Positions 8,001 through 16,051 of a stretch of 64,000 nucleotides of DNA are shown here, piece by piece. How positions within the stretch are numbered: the stretch's first letter is position 1; each line of letters opens with the position of its first letter. A program made the translations under genes and the position numbers. Origin of the DNA: Microbacterium sp. Root61 (GTDB lineage: Bacteria > Actinomycetota > Actinomycetes > Actinomycetales > Microbacteriaceae); NCBI RefSeq assembly GCF_001427525.1, contig NZ_LMGU01000001.1, positions 248,001 to 312,000 on the forward strand. The letters run 5' to 3'. The notes beneath the pieces are model-generated. The model was not told where the DNA came from. It searched no databases and was given only the letters and a program-made list of their open reading frames with translations.

Positions 8001-8981
8001 ATGGCCGTCGTTACCATTCGCCAGCTGCTCGACAGCGGCGTCCACTTCGGACACCAGACCCGCCGGTGGAACCCGAAGGTGAAGCGCTTCATCCTCACCG
8101 AGCGCAGCGGCATCCACATCATCGACCTGCAGCAGTCGCTCGGGTACATCGACAAGGCGTACGAATTCGTCAAGGAGACGGTCGCCCACGGCGGCACCGT
8201 GCTCTTCGTCGGTACCAAGAAGCAGGCGCAGGAAGTCATCGCCGAGCAGGCGACCCGCGTGGGCCAGCCCTACGTCAACCAGCGCTGGCTCGGTGGGCTG
8301 CTGACCAACTTCAGCACCATCTCCAAGCGCCTCGCTCGTATGAAGGAGCTCGAAGAGCTCGACTACGAGACCCCGGCCAACAGCGGCTTCACCAAGAAGG
8401 AGCTGTTGATCAAGAAGCGCGAGCTCGACAAGCTTCACAAGTCGCTCGGTGGAATCCGCAACCTGACCAAGACGCCTTCCGCGATCTGGGTCGTCGACGC
8501 CAAGCGCGAGCACCTCGCGATCAACGAGGCCTCGAAGCTCGGCATCCCCGTGATCGGCATCCTCGACACGAACGCCGACCCGGACGAGTTCCAGTACCCG
8601 ATCCCCGGCAACGACGACGCGATCCGCTCCGTGGGCCTGCTCACGCGCATCATCGCCGACGCCGCCGCCGAGGGCCTCATCCAGCGCCACCAGCCCTCCG
8701 ACGAGGCTGAGGCCGAGGTCGCCGAGCCGCTGACCGACTGGGAGCGCGAGCTGCTCGAGCAGAGCACCCCCGAGCAGTCCTCCGCCGAGACCGAGAAGGT
8801 CGCGGACCTGGGCATCGCCGAGGCTGACGCAGCCGAGATCGTCGCCGACGAGCAGGTCGCCCTGGTCGCCGCTGACGAGACCGCCGCTGACGAGGCCGGA
8901 GCCGAGGCTCACGACGAGGCCATCGCCGCCGCCGCGGGCGAGACGGCCGAAGAGGTCGCCGCCGACGAGGCTGCCAAGTAG
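8001..8981 (+). CDS. rpsB: 30S ribosomal protein S2 with long acidic C-terminal extension
   Basis: S2 is a late-assembling small-subunit protein needed for binding of S1 and mRNA. The conserved S2 body runs from '[19 protein letters not shown]' to about residue 230 and includes '[16 protein letters not shown]', '[13 protein letters not shown]' and '[24 protein letters not shown]'. The remaining 90 or so residues form an Ala/Glu/Asp-rich tail with no recognisable domain, making 326 residues against about 240 in E. coli. Such tails occur in related actinobacteria. ATG 8001 follows AGGAG at 7990-7994; longer in-frame starts lie inside the leader. It is followed by tsf in the classical order. Confidence 0.97.
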   Translation: MAVVTIRQLLDSGVHFGHQTRRWNPKVKRFILTERSGIHIIDLQQSLGYIDKAYEFVKETVAHGGTVLFVGTKKQAQEVIAEQATRVGQPYVNQRWLGGLLTNFSTISKRLARMKELEELDYETPANSGFTKKELLIKKRELDKLHKSLGGIRNLTKTPSAIWVVDAKREHLAINEASKLGIPVIGILDTNADPDEFQYPIPGNDDAIRSVGLLTRIIADAAAEGLIQRHQPSDEAEAEVAEPLTDWERELLEQSTPEQSSAETEKVADLGIAEADAAEIVADEQVALVAADETAADEAGAEAHDEAIAAAAGETAEEVAADEAAK

Positions 8982-9002
8982 CAGTCGCAGGACACAGCAT
9001 TC

Positions 9003-9039
9003 GCCTCGGCGGGGTCGCATAACGCGTCCCCGCCGAGGC
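9003..9039 (+). promoter_or_regulatory. Strong hairpin between rpsB and tsf (candidate attenuator)
   Basis: A perfect 12-bp stem, GCCTCGGCGGGG (9003-9014) and CCCCGCCGAGGC (9028-9039), encloses a 13-nt loop. No T-run follows, so it looks like an attenuator, processing site or RNA-stability element rather than a full terminator. It may set the S2 to EF-Ts ratio. Confidence 0.6.
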
Positions 9040-9077
9040 ATCCTCACGAACGTTCTACACATCAAGGAGCCGCCACC

Positions 9078-9905
9078 ATGGCCAACTTCACCATCGCCGA
9101 CATCAAGGCGCTGCGCGAGCAGCTCGGCACCGGAATGGTCGACACCAAGAAGGCTCTCGAAGAGGCCGACGGCGACGTCGAGAAGGCCGTCGAGATCCTG
9201 CGTCTGAAGGGTGCGAAGGGCAACGCCAAGCGCGCCGACCGCTCCACCAGCGAGGGCCTGATCGCCGCTCGCGAGCTGGACGGAAAGGTCACGCTCATCG
9301 AGCTCGCCTGCGAGACCGACTTCGTCGCCAAGAACGAGCGCTTCATCAACCTGGCCGACAAGGTCGCGGATGCCGCAGCCGCCGTCGCCGCCGACTCGGT
9401 CGAGGCAGCCCTGGCTGCCCCCGCCGGCAACGGCACGGTCGAGCAGCTCATCTCCGACGAGGCCGCCATCATCGGCGAGAAGGTCGAACTGCGCCGCGTG
9501 CGCACGCTGACCGGCGACAACTTCGAGGTCTACCTGCACAAGACCAGCAAGGACCTGCCCCCGCAGGTCGGCGTTGTCCTGGCGTATTCGGGTACGGATG
9601 CCGAGACCGCTCGCAGCCTCGCGCAGCACATCTCGTTCGCCAACCCGAGCTACCTCTCGCGCGACGAGGTCCCCGCGGCCGACGTCGAGAAGGAGCGCGA
9701 GATCGTCACCGAGATCTCCCGCGGCGAGGGCAAGCCCGAGGCTGCTCTGCCGAAGATCGTCGAGGGACGCGTGAACGCGTTCTTCAAGCAGGTCGCTCTG
9801 CTCGACCAGGACTACGCCAAGGACAACAAGCAGTCCGTGGCGCAGGTGGCGAAGGACGCTGGGCTCACGCTCACCGGCTTCGCACGCTTCAAGGTCGGCG
9901 CGTAA
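9078..9905 (+). CDS. tsf: Elongation factor Ts
   Basis: EF-Ts exchanges GDP for GTP on EF-Tu. The 275-residue protein begins with the UBA-like N-terminal domain 'TIADIKALREQLGTGMVDTKKALEEADGD' and 'VEILRLKGAKGNAKRADRSTSEG'. It continues with 'LIELACETDFVAKNERF', the EF-Tu contact region, and the paired core subdomains. ATG 9078 has AAGGAG upstream. It follows rpsB after a strong intergenic hairpin and is closed by a good terminator. The length and motifs are ordinary for the family. Confidence 0.97.
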   Translation: MANFTIADIKALREQLGTGMVDTKKALEEADGDVEKAVEILRLKGAKGNAKRADRSTSEGLIAARELDGKVTLIELACETDFVAKNERFINLADKVADAAAAVAADSVEAALAAPAGNGTVEQLISDEAAIIGEKVELRRVRTLTGDNFEVYLHKTSKDLPPQVGVVLAYSGTDAETARSLAQHISFANPSYLSRDEVPAADVEKEREIVTEISRGEGKPEAALPKIVEGRVNAFFKQVALLDQDYAKDNKQSVAQVAKDAGLTLTGFARFKVGA

Positions 9906-9916
9906 CATTTCGGACA

Positions 9917-9948
9917 GGCCCGCATCGGTTTCGATGCGGGCCTTTCCC
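9917..9948 (+). terminator. Rho-independent terminator of rpsB-tsf
   Basis: An 11-bp perfect stem, GGCCCGCATCG (9917-9927) and CGATGCGGGCC (9932-9942), with loop GTTT, is followed by TTTCCC. Confidence 0.85.
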
Positions 9949-10005
9949 ATGCCCACATGAAGCTCCGGCTTCGATAGTTTGTACACGCGACGAGAGGACT
10001 CCCAC

Positions 10006-10725
10006 GTGATCGATGAAATGACCGGGCGCAGGCGCGTCCTGCTCAAACTTTCCGGAGAAGCATTCGGCGGAGGGCAGCTGGGCGTCAACCCCGACGTCAT
10101 CGGCCAGATGGCGCGCGAGATCGCGGCGGCGGTGGACCGGGTCGAGATCGCGGTCGTCGTCGGCGGCGGCAACTTCTTCCGCGGGGCCGAGCTCAGCCAG
10201 CGCGGCATGGACCGCGGTCGAGCCGACTACATGGGAATGCTCGGCACGGTGATGAACGCGCTCGCCCTGCAGGACTTCCTCGAGCAGGCCGGCGCCGCCA
10301 CCCGCGTGCAGTCCGCCATCTCGATGACCCAGGTCGCCGAGCCCTACATCCCGCGTCGTGCGGAGCGCCACATGGAGAAGGGTCGCGTCGTCATCTTCGG
10401 CGCCGGAGCAGGTCTGCCCTACTTCTCCACCGACACGGTCGCCGCACAGCGTGCGCTCGAGATCGGAGCCTCCGAGGTCCTGGTCGCCAAGAACGGCGTC
10501 GACGGCGTCTACACGGCCGACCCGCACAAGGACCCCACGGCGACGAAGATCGACCGCATCACCTACCTCGATGCGCTGCAGCGCGGCCTCAAGGTCGTCG
10601 ACTCGACCGCGTTCAGCCTCTGCATGGACAACCGCATGGACATGCGGGTGTTCGGCATGGAGCCGGCGGGCAACGTCACCCGGGCACTTCTGGGCGACTC
10701 GATCGGCACGCTCGTCACAGCCTGA
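10006..10725 (+). CDS. pyrH: Uridylate kinase (UMP kinase)
   Basis: PyrH phosphorylates UMP to UDP, the first committed step after de novo UMP formation. It belongs to the amino-acid-kinase fold. The 239-residue product contains '[13 protein letters not shown]' (phosphate-binding loop), '[11 protein letters not shown]', the UMP-binding '[18 protein letters not shown]', '[22 protein letters not shown]' and '[16 protein letters not shown]'. GTG 10006 is preferred because GAGAGGACT lies about 7 nt upstream; an in-frame TTG at 9979 lies before that site. pyrH and frr follow rpsB-tsf in the standard order, and each probably has its own promoter. Confidence 0.95.
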   Translation: MIDEMTGRRRVLLKLSGEAFGGGQLGVNPDVIGQMAREIAAAVDRVEIAVVVGGGNFFRGAELSQRGMDRGRADYMGMLGTVMNALALQDFLEQAGAATRVQSAISMTQVAEPYIPRRAERHMEKGRVVIFGAGAGLPYFSTDTVAAQRALEIGASEVLVAKNGVDGVYTADPHKDPTATKIDRITYLDALQRGLKVVDSTAFSLCMDNRMDMRVFGMEPAGNVTRALLGDSIGTLVTA

Positions 10726-10740
10726 CGGGCACCCCCCGAC

Positions 10741-10746
10741 TAGACT
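10741..10746 (+). promoter_or_regulatory. -10 element (TAGACT) upstream of frr
   Basis: TAGACT lies 15 bp after the pyrH stop. Transcription would start near 10753, leaving about 25 nt that contain the ATGGAGCAACT ribosome-binding region before the frr GTG. Confidence 0.45.
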
Positions 10747-10777
10747 GTGACGCGTACGTCTACCGAATGGAGCAACT

Positions 10778-11332
10778 GTGATCGCCGACGTCTTGGCTGA
10801 TGCCGGATCGCGCATGGATCGCGCTGTCGAAGCCGCGAAGGATGACTTCGCGACGATTCGCACGGGGCGGGCAAATCCGCAGATCTTCCAGAAGATCGCG
10901 GTGGACTACTACGGCACCCCGACCCCGCTCGCCCAGCTCGCGTCGCTGAACACCCCTGAGGCGCGCACGATCATCGTCACGCCGTACGACAAGTCGGCGC
11001 TGAAGGCGATCGAGCAGGCCATCCGCGACACCCCGAACCTCGGCGTCAACCCGACGAACGACGGCACCATCGTGCGCGTGACGTTCCCGGAACTGACCGC
11101 CGAGCGACGCAAGGAGTTCGTGAAGATCGTCCGCTCCAAGGGTGAGGACGCGAAGGTGCACCTGCGCGGCCTGCGTCGCAAGTCGAAGGACGAGCTCGAC
11201 GCGCTCAAGAGCGAGATCGGCGAGGACGAGCTGGCTCGCGCCGAGAAGGAGCTGGACGTCATCACCCGGGCCCACGTCGACCAGATCGACGAGGCGCTCA
11301 AGCGCAAAGAGATCGAGCTCCTCGAAGTCTGA
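10778..11332 (+). CDS. frr: Ribosome recycling factor
   Basis: RRF works with EF-G to split post-termination ribosomes. The 184-residue product has the standard family length and features: '[23 protein letters not shown]' in the first long helix, the beta-rich head ('[22 protein letters not shown]'), and the C-terminal helices with '[25 protein letters not shown]'. It starts at GTG 10778 after GGAG. It lies between pyrH and cdsA; cdsA begins 9 bp after its stop, which suggests cotranscription. Confidence 0.96.
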   Translation: MIADVLADAGSRMDRAVEAAKDDFATIRTGRANPQIFQKIAVDYYGTPTPLAQLASLNTPEARTIIVTPYDKSALKAIEQAIRDTPNLGVNPTNDGTIVRVTFPELTAERRKEFVKIVRSKGEDAKVHLRGLRRKSKDELDALKSEIGEDELARAEKELDVITRAHVDQIDEALKRKEIELLEV

Positions 11333-11341
11333 GGACCGCAC

Positions 11342-12388
11342 ATGACCGACGCATCCGGTACAGAACCGGTCGGGGACTCCCCGGGTGACCCGGACGCGCC
11401 GCTCACCAGGCGGGACGCCGCCGACACCCGACGCACCACGCCCATCGCACCGGAGCTGCACGCGCAGATCCGCGCCGCGCGGAACGAGTTCGAGAGCCAG
11501 GTCGCGCACGCCCGCGCCGAGTTCGATCAGGCCAACGAGCGCATCAAGGAGCGCACCGGTCGCAACCTGATCCTCGCGACGCTGATCGGCTTGGCGATCG
11601 GGCTGCTGCTGCTGGCCTCGCTGGTCTTCCTGAAGTGGGTGTTCGTCATCTTCGCGGTGGCGGCGAGCGTGCTCGGCATCTTCGAGTTCAGTCGCGCGCT
11701 GCAGGGGGCGGGTCGCCGGGTCGATGTGATCCCGCAGCTGATCGCGGGCACCCTGCTCGTGATCGGTGGCTGGTTCCTCGAGCTGTGGCTGCTGTGGGTC
11801 GCCGTGTTCGCGGCGGTCGCCTTCGTCGTCGTCTGGCGCCTGGTGGCGCAGATGTTCGTCAAGGACGGCCGCACGTACGGCGGCGTGCTGCGGGACGTCC
11901 TGACTGCCGGATTCATCCAGCTCTACGTGCCGTTCCTCACCGCGCTGTGCATCGTCCTGCTGCGACAGGACGGCGGCGAGTGGTGGGTGCTGTCCTTCAT
12001 CATCATCGCCGTGGCCTCCGACACGGGCGCGTATGCGACCGGGCTCGCGTTCGGCAAGCACCCGATGGCACCCAAGATCAGCCCGAAGAAGACCTGGGAG
12101 GGCTTCGGTGGCGCCGCGGTCGCGGCATTGATCGCCGGTGTGCTCTTGGCCCTGTTCATGCTCGGGCTCCCGTGGTGGACCGGTCTGATCTGCGGCGCAG
12201 TCATCCTCCTGACCGCCACCGCGGGCGATCTCGGCGAGTCGATGGTCAAGCGCGATCTCGGCATCAAGGACATGAGTTCCTGGCTCCCGGGGCACGGGGG
12301 AGTCCTCGATCGCCTCGACTCGATCCTTCCCTCTACCATCGGCGCGCTGGCGCTCTACTACCTGCTCTCACCCCTGGCGGCATCATGA
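11342..12388 (+). CDS. cdsA: Phosphatidate cytidylyltransferase (CDP-diglyceride synthase)
   Basis: CdsA makes CDP-diacylglycerol from CTP and phosphatidate in the membrane, the branch point for phospholipids. The 348-residue protein has an unusually long hydrophilic N-terminus (about 75 residues, Pro/Asp/Arg-rich), then about eight transmembrane segments. The C-terminal family signature is present: 'MVKRDLGIKDMSSWLPGHGG' followed by 'VLDRLDSI'. It is placed after frr as in many bacteria. Its stop overlaps the start of the DivIVA-like gene (ATGA), so those two are translationally coupled. Confidence 0.93.
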   Translation: MTDASGTEPVGDSPGDPDAPLTRRDAADTRRTTPIAPELHAQIRAARNEFESQVAHARAEFDQANERIKERTGRNLILATLIGLAIGLLLLASLVFLKWVFVIFAVAASVLGIFEFSRALQGAGRRVDVIPQLIAGTLLVIGGWFLELWLLWVAVFAAVAFVVVWRLVAQMFVKDGRTYGGVLRDVLTAGFIQLYVPFLTALCIVLLRQDGGEWWVLSFIIIAVASDTGAYATGLAFGKHPMAPKISPKKTWEGFGGAAVAALIAGVLLALFMLGLPWWTGLICGAVILLTATAGDLGESMVKRDLGIKDMSSWLPGHGGVLDRLDSILPSTIGALALYYLLSPLAAS

Positions 12389-12993
12389 CCATTCGCGACA
12401 TCGCACCAGACCTGGCCTCCGACGACTCCTCGACGGCGGCCGCACAGGCGGCAGCCTTCCCCGAGACCTCCGGTCGCACCAAGGGCTACGAGAAGCGCGC
12501 CGTCGACGCGTTCCTCGCCCACGCGCGCACGGCCTTCGAGACGGCGCAGGATGCCCCGGCCATCGGCGCCGCCGAGATCCGCCACGCAGCCTTCCCGCTG
12601 GTGCGCCACGGGTACGTGATCGCCTCCGTGGACGCGGCCCTGTCGCGCATCGAGGATGCCTTCGCCGCGCGGGAACGCGCCCAGGCGGTCAGCGCAGCGG
12701 GCGCCACGGAGTGGGTGGAGCAGACGCGCGAGTCCGCGCAGGTGATCCTCGACCGGCTCGCCCGTCCGCACGGCAAGCGGTTCCAGCGCGTCAGCGTGCT
12801 GCGGTACGGCTACCGCATCGACGAGGTGGATCTGGTCAGCGACAAGGTCGCCCGGTACCTCGAGACCGGCGATGCGGTCACCGTCGAGCAGGTGCGCGGT
12901 GTCGCGTTCCGCATGCAGCGCGGTGGGTACCGCGAGGTGCAGGTCGACGCGGTTCTCGACGCCGTCGTCGAGGTCATGCTCGCGGTCGGATGA
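12385..12993 (+). CDS. DivIVA-like / cell-division-associated domain protein
   Basis: The 202-residue soluble protein contains repeated short motifs typical of DivIVA-domain proteins of actinobacteria: 'GYEKRAVDAFLAHARTAFE', 'FPLVRHGYVIASVDAALSRIEDAF', 'VSVLRYGYRIDEVDLVSDKVARYL' and 'FRMQRGGYREVQVDAVLDAVVEVM'. That is four related 'xGYxxxxVDxxL' units of the kind found in DivIVA N-terminal domains. A role in growth-pole or division-site organisation is inferred from that similarity only. ATG 12385 overlaps the cdsA stop, and the coupling to a phospholipid-synthesis gene fits a membrane-associated job. There is no long coiled-coil as in full DivIVA/Wag31. Confidence 0.8.
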   Translation: MTIRDIAPDLASDDSSTAAAQAAAFPETSGRTKGYEKRAVDAFLAHARTAFETAQDAPAIGAAEIRHAAFPLVRHGYVIASVDAALSRIEDAFAARERAQAVSAAGATEWVEQTRESAQVILDRLARPHGKRFQRVSVLRYGYRIDEVDLVSDKVARYLETGDAVTVEQVRGVAFRMQRGGYREVQVDAVLDAVVEVMLAVG

Positions 12994-13035
12994 CACGCGG
13001 CGGCACGCCGGATGGCACGCGTAGGCCGTGCCGGG

Positions 13036-13041
13036 TAGACT
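13036..13041 (+). promoter_or_regulatory. -10 element (TAGACT) before the transglycosylase-like gene
   Basis: TAGACT ends 10 nt before an in-frame GTG (13052) and 28 nt before ATG 13070. GGAG at 13061-13064 favours the ATG. Confidence 0.45.
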
Positions 13042-13069
13042 CGGGCCCACTGTGACTTCCGGAGACGAG

Positions 13070-13801
13070 ATGATTCCCGCGCCCGAGCGCACCGGGCATC
13101 AGGCGTCCCTGCGTGAGTTCAGCCCCACCACGACCATCGAGGTCGCCCGCAAGAAGCGCACGGTTCCCGCGCGCTGGTCGCGCCGGCGCGGTGTGCTCGG
13201 CGTCTTCGCCGCCTTCGCCGCCGTGGGGTTCGTCGCCGCCTATGTGGGACCGACCGGTCTGGCGATCGCCCAGGCAGAGGCGGTCGAGCCGCCCATCTCG
13301 CTGTACGCCAGCACGCTCGTCGACGCGCAGAGCCACGTCGCGGTCGAGGCGGCGGACGATGCCGAGACGCCGGCCCTGGCGCGCGGCAACTACGACGTGT
13401 ATGTGAAGCCCAAGCCGACCCCGACGCCCGTTGCGGTCCCGGCCAGCTCCAGCGGCGGATCGGGTTCTGGATGGCGCCCGCCGTTCGTCACCCCCGACCC
13501 GGGGACGGCCCAGTCCATCGCGTACCAGATGGTGCTCGGTCGCGGCTGGGGTGACGATCAGTTCGCCTGCCTCGTCGCACTGTGGAACCGCGAATCCGGA
13601 TGGCGCGTCAACGCCTACAATGCCGGCAGCGGTGCGTACGGCATCCCGCAGGCCCTGCCCGGCAGCAAGATGGGTAGCGCGGGTGCCGACTGGGAGACCA
13701 ACCCCGCGACACAGATCGCGTGGGGCCTCGGCTATATCGGCGGTCGCTACGGTTCGCCGTGCGGGGCGTGGGACCACTCGAACCGCGTCGGCTGGTACTG
13801 A
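13070..13801 (+). CDS. Secreted lytic transglycosylase-like protein
   Basis: The 243-residue product has a basic N-terminal region, one hydrophobic segment at about residues 41-65 ('GVLGVFAAFAAVGFVAAYVG') that acts as signal or anchor, and a Pro/Thr/Ser linker. Its C-terminal domain resembles SLT/resuscitation-type folds: 'FACLVALWNRESGWRVNAYN' with the candidate catalytic Glu, 'SGAYGIPQALPGSKM', and 'WGLGYIGGRYGSPCGAW'. Such proteins cleave or bind peptidoglycan outside the membrane. ATG 13070 was chosen for its ribosome-binding site; GTG 13052 remains possible. It stands between the DivIVA-like gene and a small zinc-ribbon protein. Confidence 0.85.
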   Translation: MIPAPERTGHQASLREFSPTTTIEVARKKRTVPARWSRRRGVLGVFAAFAAVGFVAAYVGPTGLAIAQAEAVEPPISLYASTLVDAQSHVAVEAADDAETPALARGNYDVYVKPKPTPTPVAVPASSSGGSGSGWRPPFVTPDPGTAQSIAYQMVLGRGWGDDQFACLVALWNRESGWRVNAYNAGSGAYGIPQALPGSKMGSAGADWETNPATQIAWGLGYIGGRYGSPCGAWDHSNRVGWY

Positions 13802-13805
13802 GCTC

Positions 13806-14090
13806 ATGCCGAGGTCGAATCGGCGTCGCTCCGATTCGGGGGGCGACGACCCCCTCGAGCGACTCATGGCCGGATGGAAGCGCGTCGAGACCCGCCGTGG
13901 CGTGGAGTGGACCGTGCAGCCCGTCTCCGGCGCCCAGGCGCAGAAGTCTTACACCTGCCCGGGCTGCGGTCGCAGCATCGGGCCCTCCGTTGCGCACCTG
14001 GTCGCCTGGCGCGCCGACGGCGTTCTGGGGGACGGAGCCGACATCGCGGCCCGTCGTCATTGGCACACCCATTGCTGGAGGATCGGCTGA
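13806..14090 (+). CDS. Small zinc-ribbon-like protein
   Basis: The 94-residue basic protein has an N-terminal Arg/Ser-rich segment and a C-terminal metal-binding pattern: 'YTCPGCGRSIG' (Cys-x2-Cys) and, 40 residues later, 'RRHWHTHCWRIG' with His and Cys. The spacing resembles a degenerate HNH/zinc-ribbon, but no catalytic HNH set is evident. Homologues in related actinobacteria are often labelled 'ATP/GTP-binding protein' without a visible nucleotide-binding motif; none is seen here. It is 4 bp after the transglycosylase stop and 1 bp before the hydrolase start, so the three genes are probably one transcript. Confidence 0.75.
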   Translation: MPRSNRRRSDSGGDDPLERLMAGWKRVETRRGVEWTVQPVSGAQAQKSYTCPGCGRSIGPSVAHLVAWRADGVLGDGADIAARRHWHTHCWRIG

Positions 14091-14091
14091 C

Positions 14092-14817
14092 GTGGAGATT
14101 CGCGGACCTGTGATGCTGCCCGCCCGCCGGGAGGACATCGAGCTCACCACCATCGACGGGCTCACGCTCGTCGGAGAGCTGGCGCTGCCGCTGGAGCGGG
14201 AGCCGGTCGCGACCCTCGTGACGCTGCATCCGCTGCCCACCGCGGGCGGTTTCATGGACTCCCATATCCTGCGCAAGGCGGCGGCGCGCCTGCCGGCCCT
14301 GGCCGACCTCGCCGTGCTGCGCTTCAACACGCGGGGCACGACCTCTCCTCGGGGGACGAGCGAGGGTGCCTTCGACGGCGGCCGCGCCGAGGCGTTCGAC
14401 CTGGCCGCGGCAATGGACTTCGTGCGCGACCGCGGTCTGCCCGACCCGTGGCTGGTGGGCTGGTCGTTCGGCACCGAGATCGCCCTCAAGTACGGCCGCG
14501 ATCACGACATCGCCGGCGCCATCCTGCTGTCGCCCCCGCTGCACCGTGCCTCGGATGCCGAAGTGGCGGCGTGGTCGGGTCATGACGCGCCGCTGATCGC
14601 GCTCATCCCGGAGTTCGACGACTACCTGCGCCCGGATGCCGCAGCGGAGCGGTTCGCGGCTGTCCCCGAGGCGGTGCTGATCCCGGTCGAGGGCGGCAAG
14701 CACCTCTGGGTGGGCGAGGCGCAGACGCGTCGCGTGCTCACCGAGATCGTCGCCGCGGTCAACCCCGATGCGCTCCCGCTGCCGACGGAGTGGGATGCCG
14801 CGGCCGCGGCATCCTGA
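14092..14817 (+). CDS. Alpha/beta hydrolase family protein
   Basis: The 241-residue cytosolic protein has the alpha/beta-hydrolase pattern: 'VATLVTLHPLPTAGGFMDSH' (oxyanion strand region), 'VLRFNTRGTTSPRGTSEG', the nucleophile elbow 'WLVGWSFGTEIALKYG' (Ser within GWSFG), and a late catalytic His in 'VEGGKHLWVGEA'. It resembles the dienelactone hydrolase-like family of small esterases; the substrate is unknown. GTG 14092 lies one base after the upstream stop with CTGGAGGA about 9 nt before it. ATG 14113 is an alternative. It converges with the PerM-like gene, with 3 bp between stops and no visible terminator. Confidence 0.85.
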   Translation: MEIRGPVMLPARREDIELTTIDGLTLVGELALPLEREPVATLVTLHPLPTAGGFMDSHILRKAAARLPALADLAVLRFNTRGTTSPRGTSEGAFDGGRAEAFDLAAAMDFVRDRGLPDPWLVGWSFGTEIALKYGRDHDIAGAILLSPPLHRASDAEVAAWSGHDAPLIALIPEFDDYLRPDAAAERFAAVPEAVLIPVEGGKHLWVGEAQTRRVLTEIVAAVNPDALPLPTEWDAAAAAS

Positions 14818-14820
14818 GCG

Positions 14821-15876
14821 TCATTTCTCGTTCATCCGCGGGATGACGACCTGGCGGTAGATGATCAGGATGCTGGCGGCCACCGGGATGGCGATCAGCG
14901 CGCCGAGCAGTCCGAGCAGTGATCCGCCGGCCAGCGCCGCGATCACCACGACGGCGCCGGGTACCGAGACCGCACGGTTCATGATGCGCGGCGAGATCAC
15001 GTACGCCTCGATCTGCATGTAGATCAGGTAGTAGATCGCCGCGATCAGGGCGGTGGTCGGTGACCCCAGCCCGAGGCACGTGAGGACGATGATCGCCGAC
15101 CCGGTCAGAGTTCCGACGAGCGGGATCAACGAGAAGAAGAAGGCGATGACCGCGAGCACGGCGGGGAACGGCGCGCCGATGATCGTCAGGAAGATCGCGC
15201 TCAGGACACCGTTGATGACACCCATGCTGACCTGGCCCATGACGTAGTAGCCCACGGAATCCGAGATCTGCTCGGCCAGGTCGATGAATCGCTCCCGCTT
15301 GGAGGCCGGCACCAGCTGGTAGACCGCGGCCTTCAGATTCGGTGTGGAGGCCGTGAAGTAGATCGTCAGGATCAAGACGATGAACGCGCCGCCGATGCCG
15401 GCGACCACGGCGATGCCCGCCTGCAGCACACCGCCGCCGACCGCGGCCCAGTCCAGCCCCAGGATCCAGTCCTGGAGATTGCTGACCGTGTCGTCCACGA
15501 ACTGCGGCTGCAGGGGGAACGTGTCCTTGACCCACTGGATCGCGTCCTGGAAGAACGTCTCAGGCTTCTGGAACACCTTCTCCAGCTGAGCCACCAGCTG
15601 GCCGACCTGCTCGACGATGATCGGCACCACCAGCAGCACGATGCCGGCGAACACGGCGAGCACGGCGAGGATCGTGACCAGCACCGCCGCCCAGCGGGGG
15701 AGCTTGCGGCGCTCCAGCCACGAGACCAGCGGCTCGAGGCCGAGCGAGAGGAACAGCGCGGTGCCGATGTAGAGCAGGATCGTGGACAGTGTCGCGAGGC
15801 TGTCGATGAACAGAAGCCCCAGGCCGACGCCCAACGTCGCGACGAACGCCACGCGGAATGGATTGTGGACCTTCAC
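14821..15876 (-). CDS. AI-2E/PerM family membrane protein
   Basis: The 351-residue protein has about seven to eight transmembrane segments: two or three near the N-terminus ('VAFVATLGVGLGLLFIDSLATL', 'WAAVLVTILAVLAVFAGIVLLVV'), then a hydrophilic loop, then a C-terminal cluster with 'LSAIFLTIIGAPFPAVLAVIAFFFSLIPLVGT'. This layout and the Pro-x-x-Gly segment match the AI-2E transporter/PerM family. Some members export autoinducer-2, others act as antiporters; the substrate here is unknown. It starts at GTG 15876 with AGGAG upstream. It is transcribed divergently from the gene at 16052. Confidence 0.88.
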   Translation of the reverse strand: MKVHNPFRVAFVATLGVGLGLLFIDSLATLSTILLYIGTALFLSLGLEPLVSWLERRKLPRWAAVLVTILAVLAVFAGIVLLVVPIIVEQVGQLVAQLEKVFQKPETFFQDAIQWVKDTFPLQPQFVDDTVSNLQDWILGLDWAAVGGGVLQAGIAVVAGIGGAFIVLILTIYFTASTPNLKAAVYQLVPASKRERFIDLAEQISDSVGYYVMGQVSMGVINGVLSAIFLTIIGAPFPAVLAVIAFFFSLIPLVGTLTGSAIIVLTCLGLGSPTTALIAAIYYLIYMQIEAYVISPRIMNRAVSVPGAVVVIAALAGGSLLGLLGALIAIPVAASILIIYRQVVIPRMNEK

Positions 15877-15988
15877 AACTGCTCCTGACTGTCTCCACGG
15901 GCGTGGATCGGTGTCAGGTCAGGATACGCACACCGGAGACTCAGGTGCGTGATTGGCTCCTCCCGGTGGCCTTTCAGGCGGTGTTCGC

Positions 15989-15994
15989 TAGTCT
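15989..15994 (+). promoter_or_regulatory. -10 element (TAGTCT) upstream of the three-segment membrane protein gene
   Basis: TAGTCT lies in the 175-bp divergent gap. Transcription would begin near 16001, leaving about 50 nt before GTG 16052 including GAGAGG. The rest of the gap shows no further clear element. Confidence 0.4.
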
Positions 15995-16051
15995 GAAATG
16001 TCGAGATAAGGGTCCGTGCGTGTGCAGACGGACCACTGAGAGGTGTTATTC

